Part shown: positions 1 to 8,739 of the stretch, in pieces
Layout: each line of letters starts with the position of its first letter
How positions within the stretch are numbered: position 1 is the stretch's first letter
NCBI GenBank assembly: GCA_963665545.2
Contig: CAXXKZ010000015.1
Location: forward strand, 62,001-126,000
DNA: 64,000 nt
DNA from: G963665545 sp963665545
GTDB lineage: Bacteria > Pseudomonadota > Gammaproteobacteria > Xanthomonadales > SZUA-36
Reading direction: 5' to 3'
Notes under the pieces: generated by a model
What the model saw: only the letters and a program-made list of their open reading frames with translations
Told to the model about the DNA's origin: nothing
Databases searched by the model: none
Translations under genes and position numbers: made by a program

Positions 1-1
1 T

Positions 2-1162
2 TCACTGCTGTTCGGCAAAGGACTCACAATAAGGCACGTTGTCCTCGAGTGCACGGCCCAGTGGAATTTCTCCAGAAACACCTGCTGCGAAAATCTCGTA
101 GGTCAGGTGCAATTCTGTGCAGCTGATTGATGTCAGCGTGACGCTGCCGACAATAGACTGCTCGGGTAGGGTATTGGAATCAAAAATACCGCCCTGGGTC
201 AATTCAAGTTCCAGAACCGCGGTGTCCCCGTCATATGGCCCGAAGGCCGTGTACCAGCGGTGACCGGAATGCCCCAGCGTATAGGCGATATCCTCATCCG
301 GCTGCGCCAGGTCATAAGTAAACCAGGACATGAATATCATTTTTACGACCGGAAAAACAACCAGGAACACACCCTGGCCGCCTTTCTTGATCTCGTTGCG
401 CCAGGCGTCATTGAAACCAGCATTGAAGGTCACATTTGCGGCCTGGATTTTCTTCGGTTTGGAGTGATTCAACAACCAGTCCATGGTCTTGGTTCCGAAA
501 TCGGCGCTGATGAAGGGGACATGGCTGCCGCCTTCAATGGCCCACAACTCGCCGGAACCACCGTCGGTGCAGCCCTCGGAATAGCGCGTCACCGTGGTCT
601 CGCTACCTGGCAGCAAAACCTCGAGGTCAATATCCGGCAGTGATTTGCCCTAAGGGCTACAGCCGGCGTACAGGGCCCACTTCTCGGTGGTGGCTTTGGC
701 ACCGAGGTAGGCATCGGCGCCAATGAGGCCACCCGCGTAGGCAATTGTATTGTCCAGCGTGCCGTGAATCTGCAACACATGAACGGGCTCAGCGGGATTG
801 CACAGGGCGTCGTCTGCCATGATTGCGCCCGCCAGGCTGACAACCGCAGCCACCAGGTCGGCGCGGTCGCAGGCCATCCGGTAGGCCATAAATGCGCCGT
901 TGGAATGTCCCATGAAGTAGATTCGTTGTGAATCAAGGTTGTATTGCTCGCCCAGTTCCTGCACCAGCCTGGAAAGATAATCCACGTGGTCGACTTTGCC
1001 ATCGTAAAAGTCACAGCAGGCTTCGCTGGTTCGCGGATCGTAGGCATCAGGCACCACTACTTTTATGGGCCCACTGCCAATGTCTAGCGTCGTCTCGGCC
1101 GCGGCCCATGCGGGCGCGGCGGGCGTCAGCAGGCAGGCCCAGAATATGAGGTAGACTCTCAT
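2..1162 (-). pseudogene. Decayed secreted esterase (LpqC / PHB depolymerase-like) with shared C-terminal domain
   Basis: Remnant of an exported alpha/beta-hydrolase. The ATG at 1162 opens a signal peptide (hydrophobic LIFWACLL, then an A-x-A site). The nucleophile elbow GHSNG, the Asp of HGTLDN and the His of GGSHVP are all recognisable in one frame. An in-frame TAG at 650-652 interrupts that frame after GCSP; beyond it the same frame continues as GKSLPDIDLEV. A second lesion is likely: the mature N terminus passes from PDAYDP straight to EACCDFY, so the segment that carries the oxyanion-hole HG motif in relatives (some 45-50 residues) is missing. That comparison rests on family knowledge. 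From about position 440 leftwards lies the same roughly 125-residue domain that ends the next two proteins. The gene ends with TGA at 4-2. Two independent defects favour a pseudogene over a sequencing error. Confidence 0.75.
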
Positions 1163-1319
1163 GGCGCTGCCCTGTTTTGGGGAATGTTCATGCCCACGAG
1201 TATATGAAAAATCAGCGCGGATGTGACAGCCGCTGTTGCGTGAGCCGGTCAATGCGGTGTTCACAAATTCGTACAGCTTTGTTCACAATTCACCCACATT
1301 TGCGTGCTGGAATGGAGCT

Positions 1320-3032
1320 ATGAATCAGCCGGCAAGCACCATTTCTCTGCCGTTCACAAGAACGGCTCTCGCCATACTGCTCTTGACAGCGGCCTGTTCG
1401 CTGACTGCCGAGCTACCGCCGGTCCCCGTTCCACCGGAAAACCCGATGACCGAAGACAAGCGGGTGCTGGGCAAGATTCTGTTTTGGGATGAACAACTTT
1501 CCAGCGACGACAGCGTGGCCTGCGGCAGTTGTCATATGCCCAGTGCAGGCGGCGCCGACGCCCGCCAGGCGATCTCTCCAGGACATGACGGCGTCTTCGA
1601 CACGGATGATGATGTCATTGGATCTCCAGGAATCGTCAGGCTGGACGAAACGGGCCAGGCGGTTGAAGACCCAAGCTTCGGCTTCGATCCTCAAGTTACC
1701 GGGCGAGCAGCGCCAGGAATATTCATCAGCATGTACAGCGATTCGAATTTCTGGGACGGGCGGGCAGAGTCCCAATTTACAGATCCCCAGGACGGCCAAA
1801 CTGTCGTCATCGAATCAGGTGGCAGCCTCGAAAGCCAGGCGATCGCGCCGATTCTGAGCAGCGTTGAAATGGGACACCAGGGACGTACCTGGAACCAGGT
1901 GATAGACAAACTCGCAGGCTCGCCGCCATTGCGCTTCGCCACTGATGTGCCGCCGGACATCGCCGTGGTGATTGAGCAGGATCCAAGCTATCCGGAACTT
2001 TTTTCGCTGGCTTTTGGCGACGAGGAAATTACGGCCGCCAGGATTGCCATGGCCATCGCAACTTATGAGCGTACCCTGATCCCGGATCAATCGCCCTGGG
2101 ACTTGTATCAGGCCGGTGATGAAACCGCCATGACGCTCGGCCAGATTGCCGGTTGGGAAGACTTTCGGGACAACACCGTGTGCGACAACTGCCATGTCCC
2201 ACCGGAATTTACCGACCATCTTTTCTACAACATTGGACTGCGACCTTCGGTTGAAGACTTGGGCCGGGAGTTGGTCACCGCACAGGCGGGCGATACCGGG
2301 CGGTTCAAAACCCCCACATTGAGAAATTCGGGACTGAAGCAGTCGCTGATGCATGTAGGCTGGATCGACTCGGTACGCGATGGCATAGATTTCTACAATG
2401 CCGTTGCCGACGAAAGCAACGGGATATTCAACCGGCATGTTCAGTTTCCCGAGGACCAAACCCGGATTCCTGACATGAATGGCAATCCGATCCGCGACTA
2501 CGACGACTTGTCGATGTTTTCCGTATCCGATGCGCGCAAGAACCAAGTCGCCGATTTCATTGCAAATGCTCTGACCGATCCCCGGGTTGCGGCCGAACAG
2601 TTTCCATTTGACCGCCCAACGCTGCGCAGTGAGCGCAGCATGAGCATTGTGGTCAGTGGCGCGATGTCAGGTACCTGGTCTGATCCAGCTCAAAAAGGCG
2701 AGATCTGGATGATCGAGGTACTCTCCGGTGAGCGCGCCCTGGTGACGTGGTATAGCTACAATTTTGACGGTGCACAGATGTGGTTGGTCGGCGTTGGTCA
2801 GATCAATGGCAGCGTCATTCACATCGACGATTTGCAGATTGGCAGTGGGCGGGTGTTTGGGCCTGATTTTGATCCTGATGATCTGGCTTTCAGCAGCTGG
2901 GGCTCGGTTGATATTGAATTCAATGACTGCAATTCGGCGCTGATTTCCTATCTCGGTACCGGTGTCTTCGGCGGCGGCACCCTGAATGCAACGCGCCTCA
3001 CCCAATTGGCGGGCCTGGAGTGCGTGCCATGA
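1320..3032 (+). CDS. Di-haem cytochrome c peroxidase / MauG-family protein with shared C-terminal domain
   Basis: Exported redox enzyme of the bacterial di-haem cytochrome c peroxidase/MauG family, expected to reduce peroxide or oxidise a partner in the periplasm or outside the cell. The ATG at 1320 (GGAG five bases upstream) begins a signal peptide with the hydrophobic run LAILLLTAAC; the Cys there could be a weak lipobox. Two haem-binding CxxCH motifs are visible, CGSCH near residue 68 and CDNCH near residue 287, in the family order, with an RFKTPTLRN segment typical of the second haem domain. Residues from about 443 to 570 are an added domain (GTWSDP, WYSYN, WGSVDIEF, final Cys) shared with both flanking genes. 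The stop overlaps the next ATG (ATGA), so the two are co-translated. Confidence 0.88.
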   Translation: MNQPASTISLPFTRTALAILLLTAACSLTAELPPVPVPPENPMTEDKRVLGKILFWDEQLSSDDSVACGSCHMPSAGGADARQAISPGHDGVFDTDDDVIGSPGIVRLDETGQAVEDPSFGFDPQVTGRAAPGIFISMYSDSNFWDGRAESQFTDPQDGQTVVIESGGSLESQAIAPILSSVEMGHQGRTWNQVIDKLAGSPPLRFATDVPPDIAVVIEQDPSYPELFSLAFGDEEITAARIAMAIATYERTLIPDQSPWDLYQAGDETAMTLGQIAGWEDFRDNTVCDNCHVPPEFTDHLFYNIGLRPSVEDLGRELVTAQAGDTGRFKTPTLRNSGLKQSLMHVGWIDSVRDGIDFYNAVADESNGIFNRHVQFPEDQTRIPDMNGNPIRDYDDLSMFSVSDARKNQVADFIANALTDPRVAAEQFPFDRPTLRSERSMSIVVSGAMSGTWSDPAQKGEIWMIEVLSGERALVTWYSYNFDGAQMWLVGVGQINGSVIHIDDLQIGSGRVFGPDFDPDDLAFSSWGSVDIEFNDCNSALISYLGTGVFGGGTLNATRLTQLAGLECVP

Positions 3033-4360
3033 GAACATCTGCAGTTGCAGTCTTTTTATTCATCGTCGGCCCCTTACTTGTTCCAGCAGTCCTTCCCACT
3101 GCCCAGGCTCAGGAGTCGTTTCCATTCTCACCCAATACCGCCGAGTTGCGGCTTGTGACCTGGAACATTGAAAATCTGGGGCGCAGAACGCCACCTCGCA
3201 GCGACGCGGACTTGATGCTTGTGGCAGAGCGAATCGCCAGTTTCGAAGCCCCGGTTATTGCGCTTCAAGAAATTGGCGTAGGAGATTCCAGGCCTGCGCT
3301 GGAACAGATTCTCGAGCATCTGGGCCCGAGCTGGCGAGCGGTGACGAATGAAACGAGCAACGGCTTTGTATACGAAGCTCGCGTTGTGGAACTGCTCCAG
3401 AGCGAACAAATGGACCAACTGCTCGCGCCGCCATATAACAACTTCTACGAGGACTTTCCGGACTGGCGCAGCGACTTTGGACCCAACGGTGATCCGTTTA
3501 CCAATGCTCGCAGCTTGCCGATGGCGGCGGAGTTCCGACTGGTTGGTTTCGGCAATGCGAGGCCGATCAAGGTACTCAGCACCCACTTCCATGCAGGTAG
3601 TGAATTCTCCCTGCAACGTCAATATGAGGGCCGCGCCATCGCGCGCTGGGCCGGCGAGGTCTTGGAGCAGGAATCTGCCGACAGCCTGATATTCGTCGTC
3701 GGGGACTTCAATGAGCAACCGGGCAGTCCGGCGCACACAGAACTGGCCGTGGAATTGCAATTACTCGACAAGGAGAATTCTCAAACAACAGCCATCCTCG
3801 CGCCACCCGGCGCCAACGCCAATATTGATCACATATATGCCTCTGGCAGTGGCGTCTCTTTTGTGAGCCGAGCCTTTGCGTTCGTAATTTTGCCGGAACA
3901 CTACGGCGAAACAGCCGAAGAATTCGAGGCCGTTTATAGCGACCATGCACCTGTGATGGTGGATCTGAGCCTGGCAAGCAGCCTGGCGTACAGCGGCTCG
4001 TGGTACGACGCTGAACGAAATGGTGAATTGATCATGTTGCAGGTGCTGGCCGACAATCGGATTCTCGTGGGATGGATTACTTACGACCAATCGGGCGAAC
4101 AAATGTGGCTCAGCGGTGTGGGCGAGTTGCTGGGCGATATCGCATTCGTGGATGAAATGTACCTCACCTCGGGCGGCATATTTGGTACCCAAACGGGCCT
4201 CGATGCGGTCGAACTCACACTTTGGGGCAGCCTGGAAATCAGTTTTGAAACTTGTTTGAACGGGCGCCTGGATTATCTTTCCGAGCTGGGATTTGGTGCC
4301 GGTTCGCTCAACCTGACCAGGTTGACAGCGATTGAAGGATTGGCATGTGCCCACGAATGA
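3029..4360 (+). CDS. Secreted endonuclease/exonuclease/phosphatase-family protein with shared C-terminal domain
   Basis: Exported metal-dependent hydrolase of the EEP (DNase I-like) superfamily; its substrate (nucleic acid, phospholipid or phosphate ester) cannot be told from sequence. I start it at the ATG at 3029, which overlaps the upstream TGA, rather than at 3020. A signal peptide ends near AQAQ. EEP motifs occur in order: TWNIENLG, VIALQEIG (metal-binding Glu), STHFHAG, VGDFNEQPGS and the terminal SDHAPVMVDL (catalytic Asp-His). From about residue 315 a second domain follows (GSWYD, WITYD, MWLSGVGE, WGSLEISF, a Cys near the end). It matches the C-terminal domain of the upstream peroxidase over its whole length, which suggests a common location or anchoring of these secreted enzymes. 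Confidence 0.86.
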   Translation: MRTSAVAVFLFIVGPLLVPAVLPTAQAQESFPFSPNTAELRLVTWNIENLGRRTPPRSDADLMLVAERIASFEAPVIALQEIGVGDSRPALEQILEHLGPSWRAVTNETSNGFVYEARVVELLQSEQMDQLLAPPYNNFYEDFPDWRSDFGPNGDPFTNARSLPMAAEFRLVGFGNARPIKVLSTHFHAGSEFSLQRQYEGRAIARWAGEVLEQESADSLIFVVGDFNEQPGSPAHTELAVELQLLDKENSQTTAILAPPGANANIDHIYASGSGVSFVSRAFAFVILPEHYGETAEEFEAVYSDHAPVMVDLSLASSLAYSGSWYDAERNGELIMLQVLADNRILVGWITYDQSGEQMWLSGVGELLGDIAFVDEMYLTSGGIFGTQTGLDAVELTLWGSLEISFETCLNGRLDYLSELGFGAGSLNLTRLTAIEGLACAHE

Positions 4361-4472
4361 GCCCTCCAGTTTCCGACTGAGCCCCGCGAATGTGGTTGGC
4401 GGTATCTCGGCAGGGCCGAGAAGCGAGTAAGCTACCCTACGCCGCGTGAGGGCTGTCCGGGAGAGAATCAGC

Positions 4473-5009
4473 GTGCACGAAAGTAACTACCTTGCGAGGA
4501 TTGCATTCCTCGTGGTTGCGGTCGCCACCATGGTTATGCTCTGGTCTGTAGTCGTTCAGGGTGACGAACCGGGTCGTGACGCGCTCTTCCACATTGAGCG
4601 CAACAAGAATGCCAACATTATCCAGTATGATGCCCAACTTGGCCCTGACGGAATGCTTCATTCGAAGGAGCCGGTTGTGGGCTACTGGGTCCGCCTCGCC
4701 GACCAGGGGCAAATCAAACAGTTGACCTGGTTGCAAAAGAAATTTGCCTATGGATTTAAAGCCAAACTAAATAGAGCACAAGACACGGTTACCCTGGATA
4801 TGGCGGCGAATCTGGGCCGGACCATCATGGTCAGGAAGGACGGCGACGATTATCGTGCGATTAGTCACATTGACGGCGTACCGTCCTATATCCATAAGAT
4901 ATTCATACACGCCACCGGTCAGGGCTTGTCCACCAAAGTTGACTATATTGAGTTGTATGGCAGTGCGATAATCAGCGGCGATGAGCAGTACGAGTATTTC
5001 ACCCCCTGA
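4473..5009 (+). CDS. DUF4833 domain-containing exported protein
   Basis: Small exported protein of the DUF4833 family, whose function is unknown. The frame is open from a GTG at 4446, but I favour the GTG at 4473 because GGGAGA lies eight bases before it. The N terminus then has one hydrophobic segment (IAFLVVAVATMVMLWSVVV) that acts as a signal peptide or anchor. Family hallmarks are ERNKNANIIQYDA near the start, PVVGYWVRLADQG, KFAYGFKA and YIELYGSAIISG near the end, which suggest a compact beta-rich fold. It follows the three secreted-enzyme genes after about 110 bp, in the same direction, but lacks their C-terminal domain. It converges on egtB with 30 bp between the stop codons. Confidence 0.72.
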   Translation: MHESNYLARIAFLVVAVATMVMLWSVVVQGDEPGRDALFHIERNKNANIIQYDAQLGPDGMLHSKEPVVGYWVRLADQGQIKQLTWLQKKFAYGFKAKLNRAQDTVTLDMAANLGRTIMVRKDGDDYRAISHIDGVPSYIHKIFIHATGQGLSTKVDYIELYGSAIISGDEQYEYFTP

Positions 5010-5039
5010 TCTCCAGGGGCTGATCTGGGGGCCCGGGGC

Positions 5040-6356
5040 TTAGCTGTCCCTGGCCAGCCGTAAACCCAAAAACTGCCAGCGCGCATCCGGGTAGAAAAAA
5101 CTGCGATAGGTGGCGCGGATATGATCCCTGGCAGTGACGCAGGAGCCGCCGCGTACCACCAATTGGCTGCACATGAACTTGCCGTTGTATTCCCCGAGCG
5201 TGCCGGTCAGGGGCTTGAATCCGGGATAGGGCGCGTAAGCTGACGCCGTCCATTCCCAAACATCGCCGAAGAATTGCTTTTGGCCAACGGCGCCCGCCGG
5301 ATGCCAGTACCCGTTGCCGAGCAGATTGCCTGAAACGGGCTCATTTTGCGCAGACAATTCCCACTCTGCTTCCGTGGGCAGCCGTGCCCCGGCCCAACAG
5401 GCGTAAGCGTCAGCTTCGTAGTAACTGACGTGTGCAATCGGGGCGTGAGGGTCGATCTGCCGTCGCCCGCCCAGCGTGAACTCCGATTCCTCGTCTTCAT
5501 GCCAGTACAGAGGGCGTTTCCAGCCGCGTTCGTTAACAATGGACCAGCCATCTGAAAGCCACAGGGCGGCATTTTCGTAGCCGCCGTTGCGAATGAATTC
5601 CAGGTATTCACCATTGCTGACCAAGCGCGTGCCGATGTGGTGTTCGCCGACCAGCACCCTGTGCCTTGGGGTTTCATTGTCAAAACAAAATGCCTGCCCC
5701 TGCGTGGCGCCAATTTCGAATTCACCGGATTGGCCGGCTTCAAACTGATACTGCGATGAGTCCCGCGAGGGCGGCTCTGGCAGCAAGGGAAACACTGGAT
5801 ACTGTGCCGGATTCTGAAAAAAGGCGTGCTTGATGTCCGTCAGCAGCAGTTCCTGATGTTGCTGCTCATGATTGAGTCCAAGGGACACCAGGAAAGTGAG
5901 GCTGGAATCTTCGGGGTCACTTTCCAGCAATTCGCCCATGGATGCGTCCACCTGCTTTCGCCAGGTCATGATTTCCTGGACGGTCGGGCGGGACAGCAGG
6001 CCACGGTCAGGCCGCTGGTGCATCTTCCCATCCGTGTGGTAATAGGAATTGAACAGGTAGTGGTATCGGTCGTCGAATCGGCGGTAGCCCTTAAAATGCG
6101 CCTCAAGCACGAAGCGTTCAAAAAACCAGGTGGTATGCGCCAGATGCCATTTTGCCGGACTGGCCTCCGGCATGCTCTGGACCACCAGATCCTCGGGCTC
6201 AAGTCCATTGCACACGGCCTCGGTGATTCCGCGAATTGAGCGGTAGCGCACTGCCAGGCTGGCCCCATGCGGTGTGGCCGCGAAGGCCCAATCACAGACT
6301 TGGTCGCCAACTTGGGCGTCGGCCTGAGCCTGGGCCTGGGTGGAGGCGACGTGCAT
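5040..6356 (-). CDS. egtB: Ergothioneine biosynthesis sulfoxide synthase EgtB
   Basis: Non-haem iron enzyme that joins a thiol donor to N-alpha-trimethylhistidine with oxygen, forming the sulfoxide precursor of ergothioneine in the cytosol. The N-terminal DinB-like half carries the iron-binding histidines in HLAHTTWFFE (near residue 70) and NHEQQHQELLL (near 162). The C-terminal half is an FGE-sulfatase domain with WEWTASAYAPYPG, RGGSCVT, IRATYRSFFYP and a final LGLRLAR. The length of 438 residues is normal for the family. Its ATG overlaps the egtD stop codon (TAATG), so the two are translationally coupled. No egtA, egtC or egtE is nearby. The enzyme may use free cysteine, or the other steps may be encoded elsewhere; which thiol it uses cannot be read from the sequence. 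Confidence 0.93.
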   Translation of the reverse strand: MHVASTQAQAQADAQVGDQVCDWAFAATPHGASLAVRYRSIRGITEAVCNGLEPEDLVVQSMPEASPAKWHLAHTTWFFERFVLEAHFKGYRRFDDRYHYLFNSYYHTDGKMHQRPDRGLLSRPTVQEIMTWRKQVDASMGELLESDPEDSSLTFLVSLGLNHEQQHQELLLTDIKHAFFQNPAQYPVFPLLPEPPSRDSSQYQFEAGQSGEFEIGATQGQAFCFDNETPRHRVLVGEHHIGTRLVSNGEYLEFIRNGGYENAALWLSDGWSIVNERGWKRPLYWHEDEESEFTLGGRRQIDPHAPIAHVSYYEADAYACWAGARLPTEAEWELSAQNEPVSGNLLGNGYWHPAGAVGQKQFFGDVWEWTASAYAPYPGFKPLTGTLGEYNGKFMCSQLVVRGGSCVTARDHIRATYRSFFYPDARWQFLGLRLARDS

Positions 6357-7327
6357 TACGCCGTGTTGCGCAGCAAGTGGAGACTGAACAACCGATCTTC
6401 ATCGACCCAGCACCGCGCCGGCCGCCAGCCCGCCTGTGTCGCCATGTGTTTGAATCTCTCGATCGTGTATTTGTGAGAGTTTTCGGTATGGATGGTTTCT
6501 CCGACTCTGAATGTAAAACTGTAAGTACCGTCGATAACAACTTCTTGTTGCGCCAGGCTGACCAGGTGCATTTCGATTCGGGACAGTTCGGCGCTATAAA
6601 ACGCCTGGTGCGCAAACAGGGAGAGGTCGAAATTGCCGTTCAGTTCAGAGTTGATTCTGGCCAGAATATTGAGATTGAATGCTGCGGTGACGCCGCGGCT
6701 GTCGTTATAGGCATCCTCCAGCAGCTTCACCGGTTTGACCAGATCAACGCCGACCAGCAAATCGGCGTTGGCACCCAGTGTCTTGCGGGCGTTGACCAAA
6801 AACCGCGTCGCCGCCGTGGGCAGAAAATTTCCGATCGTTGAGCCCGGGAAGTAACCCAGAGGCGCGTAGCCTGTCTCAACGGGAAGCGTCATGGGCGCGG
6901 TGAAATCGGCATTCAGTGCGTGAACCTGGATGTGCGGGTGGCGGGCTCCGACCGTTGCCGCAGTGGATGCCAGCAGCTCATCGGAAACATCAATGGGCAC
7001 ATAGCGTTCAGCAGCGGGCAATGATTGCAACAGCAGATCGGTGCGCTCGCCCGAGCCACTACCGAATTCAATCACCGTGCTCACCTTGGCCAGGGCCGAG
7101 CCAATGTCGCTGGCCGAGTCTTGCATCATCTGCGTTTCAGTGCGGGTGATGTAATACTCAGGCAACTCGGTAATTTGCTGAAACAGCCTGCTGCCGCGAT
7201 CATCGTAAAAGTACTTGGGGTCAAGGGTCTTTCGCGTTGCGCTCAGACCGGCTGTCACGTCCTGCAAGAATGCATCATGTTCGCTACCGCCCAATTCGAC
7301 GGCGGCCAGTTTGGTCTTGTTAAGCAA
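6356..7327 (-). CDS. egtD: L-histidine N-alpha-methyltransferase EgtD
   Basis: SAM-dependent methyltransferase that converts histidine to trimethylhistidine (hercynine), the first step of ergothioneine synthesis. Visible family features are LDPKYFYDDRGSRLFQQI near the N terminus, ITRTET, the SAM-binding loop EFGSGSGERTDLLL, YVPIDVS, and FPGSTIGNF. The start is uncertain. A GTG at 7345 has no ribosome-binding site, while a TTG at 7327 has AGGA eight bases upstream, so I use the TTG. It overlaps the end of the DUF427 gene by a few bases and is followed directly by egtB, giving a tight DUF427-egtD-egtB operon. Confidence 0.92.
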   Translation of the reverse strand: MLNKTKLAAVELGGSEHDAFLQDVTAGLSATRKTLDPKYFYDDRGSRLFQQITELPEYYITRTETQMMQDSASDIGSALAKVSTVIEFGSGSGERTDLLLQSLPAAERYVPIDVSDELLASTAATVGARHPHIQVHALNADFTAPMTLPVETGYAPLGYFPGSTIGNFLPTAATRFLVNARKTLGANADLLVGVDLVKPVKLLEDAYNDSRGVTAAFNLNILARINSELNGNFDLSLFAHQAFYSAELSRIEMHLVSLAQQEVVIDGTYSFTFRVGETIHTENSHKYTIERFKHMATQAGWRPARCWVDEDRLFSLHLLRNTA

Positions 7328-7751
7328 GTGTCGTTTCCTCTGCACGGGCGGATTCTGAACCGCATTCCAGGTCTACGCGGTCAGCGTAAAATGCAACATG
7401 ACCTGCAATGGCTGAGACTTCGTCATACACCTGCGGGTAATACCAGGCCACGTCACTAGTTCCACCCGCCAGATTTGCGGCGAAGTAATGGGCCTTGCCC
7501 TTGAACGGGCAAATTGTCCGATTGTCACTTCGCTCCAGCCGTTCGGTGTAAACGTCTTCGGGTGGAAAGTAGATGACGTGGCCGTACTTGGATTCAACCA
7601 ACACCAGTGTGCGGTTGCTGTCCGCAACCATCATCCCATTCATGGTCACTTTGCAGTGCGCGTCGGACGGCGTGATGGTGATCTTGTGTTCGGGATGGCG
7701 CAGCGCGCCGGGAGACGGCCCCAGTGAATGGGGTGTGGATGCATCGGCCAT
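7320..7751 (-). CDS. DUF427 domain-containing protein
   Basis: Small cytosolic protein of the DUF427 family, function not established. Recognisable family elements are HKITITPSDAHCKVTMNG, VYFPPEDV-like VIYFPPEDVYTERL, TICPFKGKAHYF and WYYPQVYDEVSAIAGHVAFYADRV, a compact beta-barrel signature. The length of 143 residues is normal. It is the first gene of an operon with egtD and egtB. Its stop (TAA at 7320-7322) lies inside the start region of egtD, so a link to ergothioneine or thiol/redox metabolism is plausible by context only. About 230 bp upstream, the divergent membrane cyclic-nucleotide-binding gene begins. Confidence 0.85.
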   Translation of the reverse strand: MADASTPHSLGPSPGALRHPEHKITITPSDAHCKVTMNGMMVADSNRTLVLVESKYGHVIYFPPEDVYTERLERSDNRTICPFKGKAHYFAANLAGGTSDVAWYYPQVYDEVSAIAGHVAFYADRVDLECGSESARAEETTLA

Positions 7752-7979
7752 GGCGGCCCCTGGAGTTGACCAGCTGTTATCTTAACTGGACCATATAAAT
7801 TCCACTAGGACCAATTTAGTTGATGAAGCCGAGGGCACAGAGGCGCAGGCGTCGTCTGCCCGGCTGTTCTTGATCTGAGCAAAATACGGGATTCGGCTGG
7901 TGATCCTTGCTATTCTGAGTTGCTGCCCGTGCTATCCGGGTGAACAGGGAATGAGTTTATTAGCCGAGTAAGGTGATTT

Positions 7980-8675
7980 ATGGATGCGTGGGCCAAGCTA
8001 CTTCTGGAATTTATCACCGACACTACGGTCGTCTTTTTTATCGCCAACTCGTTCTACGTGATCTCTTACATGCTCACCAGTATGTTCTGGTTGCGACTGC
8101 TCGCAATCGTGGCCGCGGTTTCGACGTTTCCGTACTTCTACTTCCAGTCTGAACCACTGTGGTCCGCACTTTTTTGGCAGGCCTGCTTTCTTGGCGTCAA
8201 CCTGGTGAATTTTGTCATCCTGTTGTACTCAAGGCGTGGCGCAAATTTCGATGACCACGAGCACCTGGCCTACGAGATCAAGTTCGCGGATTTGAAGCCC
8301 CATGAGGTGCGGCCAATTTTCAAATACGCAGAACAGTTGACCATTGCCAAGGATGATGTACTCCTGCAGGACGGGGAAGAAAATGAAACGCTTTACCTGA
8401 TCCTGCAGGGTCAGTGCAAAGTGCTGAAATACCACTACGATGTCGCCATGCTGGAGCCCGGGCATTTTGTTGGGGAATTGAGTTTTCTCAGTGGCGATCC
8501 GATCAATGCGGATGTGATTGCCGCAACCGACCTGAAACTGATGGCCTGGCGCAAATCAGACCTGCAGCCCCTGTTTAAGCGTCAGGGCCTGTACGAATCT
8601 TACTTTTATTCGCTGTGTAGCATCGATGTTGCCGACAAGTTGCGCCATATGACGGCGGCCAGCGCGGCGCCATAA
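7980..8675 (+). CDS. Popeye-like membrane protein with cyclic-nucleotide-binding fold
   Basis: Membrane protein with an N-terminal bundle of about three transmembrane helices (residues roughly 15-35, 38-52 and 62-82), followed by a cytosolic cyclic-nucleotide-binding beta-barrel (about 110-215). The layout, and the stretch FLGVNLVNFVILLYSRRGANFD leading into the barrel, resemble animal Popeye (POPDC) proteins more than CRP-type regulators; no DNA-binding domain is present. In the phosphate-binding cassette GHFVGELSFLSGDP the Gly-Glu pair is kept, but the Arg that normally contacts the cyclic phosphate is replaced (PIN where PRA is usual). Ligand binding is therefore uncertain. The role is unknown; it may be a membrane sensor of cAMP or cGMP. 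The start is ATG at 7980, directly after GGTGATTT. Confidence 0.7.
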   Translation: MDAWAKLLLEFITDTTVVFFIANSFYVISYMLTSMFWLRLLAIVAAVSTFPYFYFQSEPLWSALFWQACFLGVNLVNFVILLYSRRGANFDDHEHLAYEIKFADLKPHEVRPIFKYAEQLTIAKDDVLLQDGEENETLYLILQGQCKVLKYHYDVAMLEPGHFVGELSFLSGDPINADVIAATDLKLMAWRKSDLQPLFKRQGLYESYFYSLCSIDVADKLRHMTAASAAP

Positions 8676-8739
8676 ATACGCAACACTCAGAACGCAACAC
8701 GTCTCCCGGCTGCGTGGTCTCACGATGCCCCTTGCGGGA

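Noticed and set aside
960..990. Further parS site (CCACGTGG-like)
   Set aside because: Only ATCCACGTGGTC, lacking both outer arms of the palindrome.
4405..4420. Rho-independent terminator CTCGGC/GCCGAG after the EEP gene
   Set aside because: A six-pair hairpin, but no T-run follows, so a terminator call is not supported.
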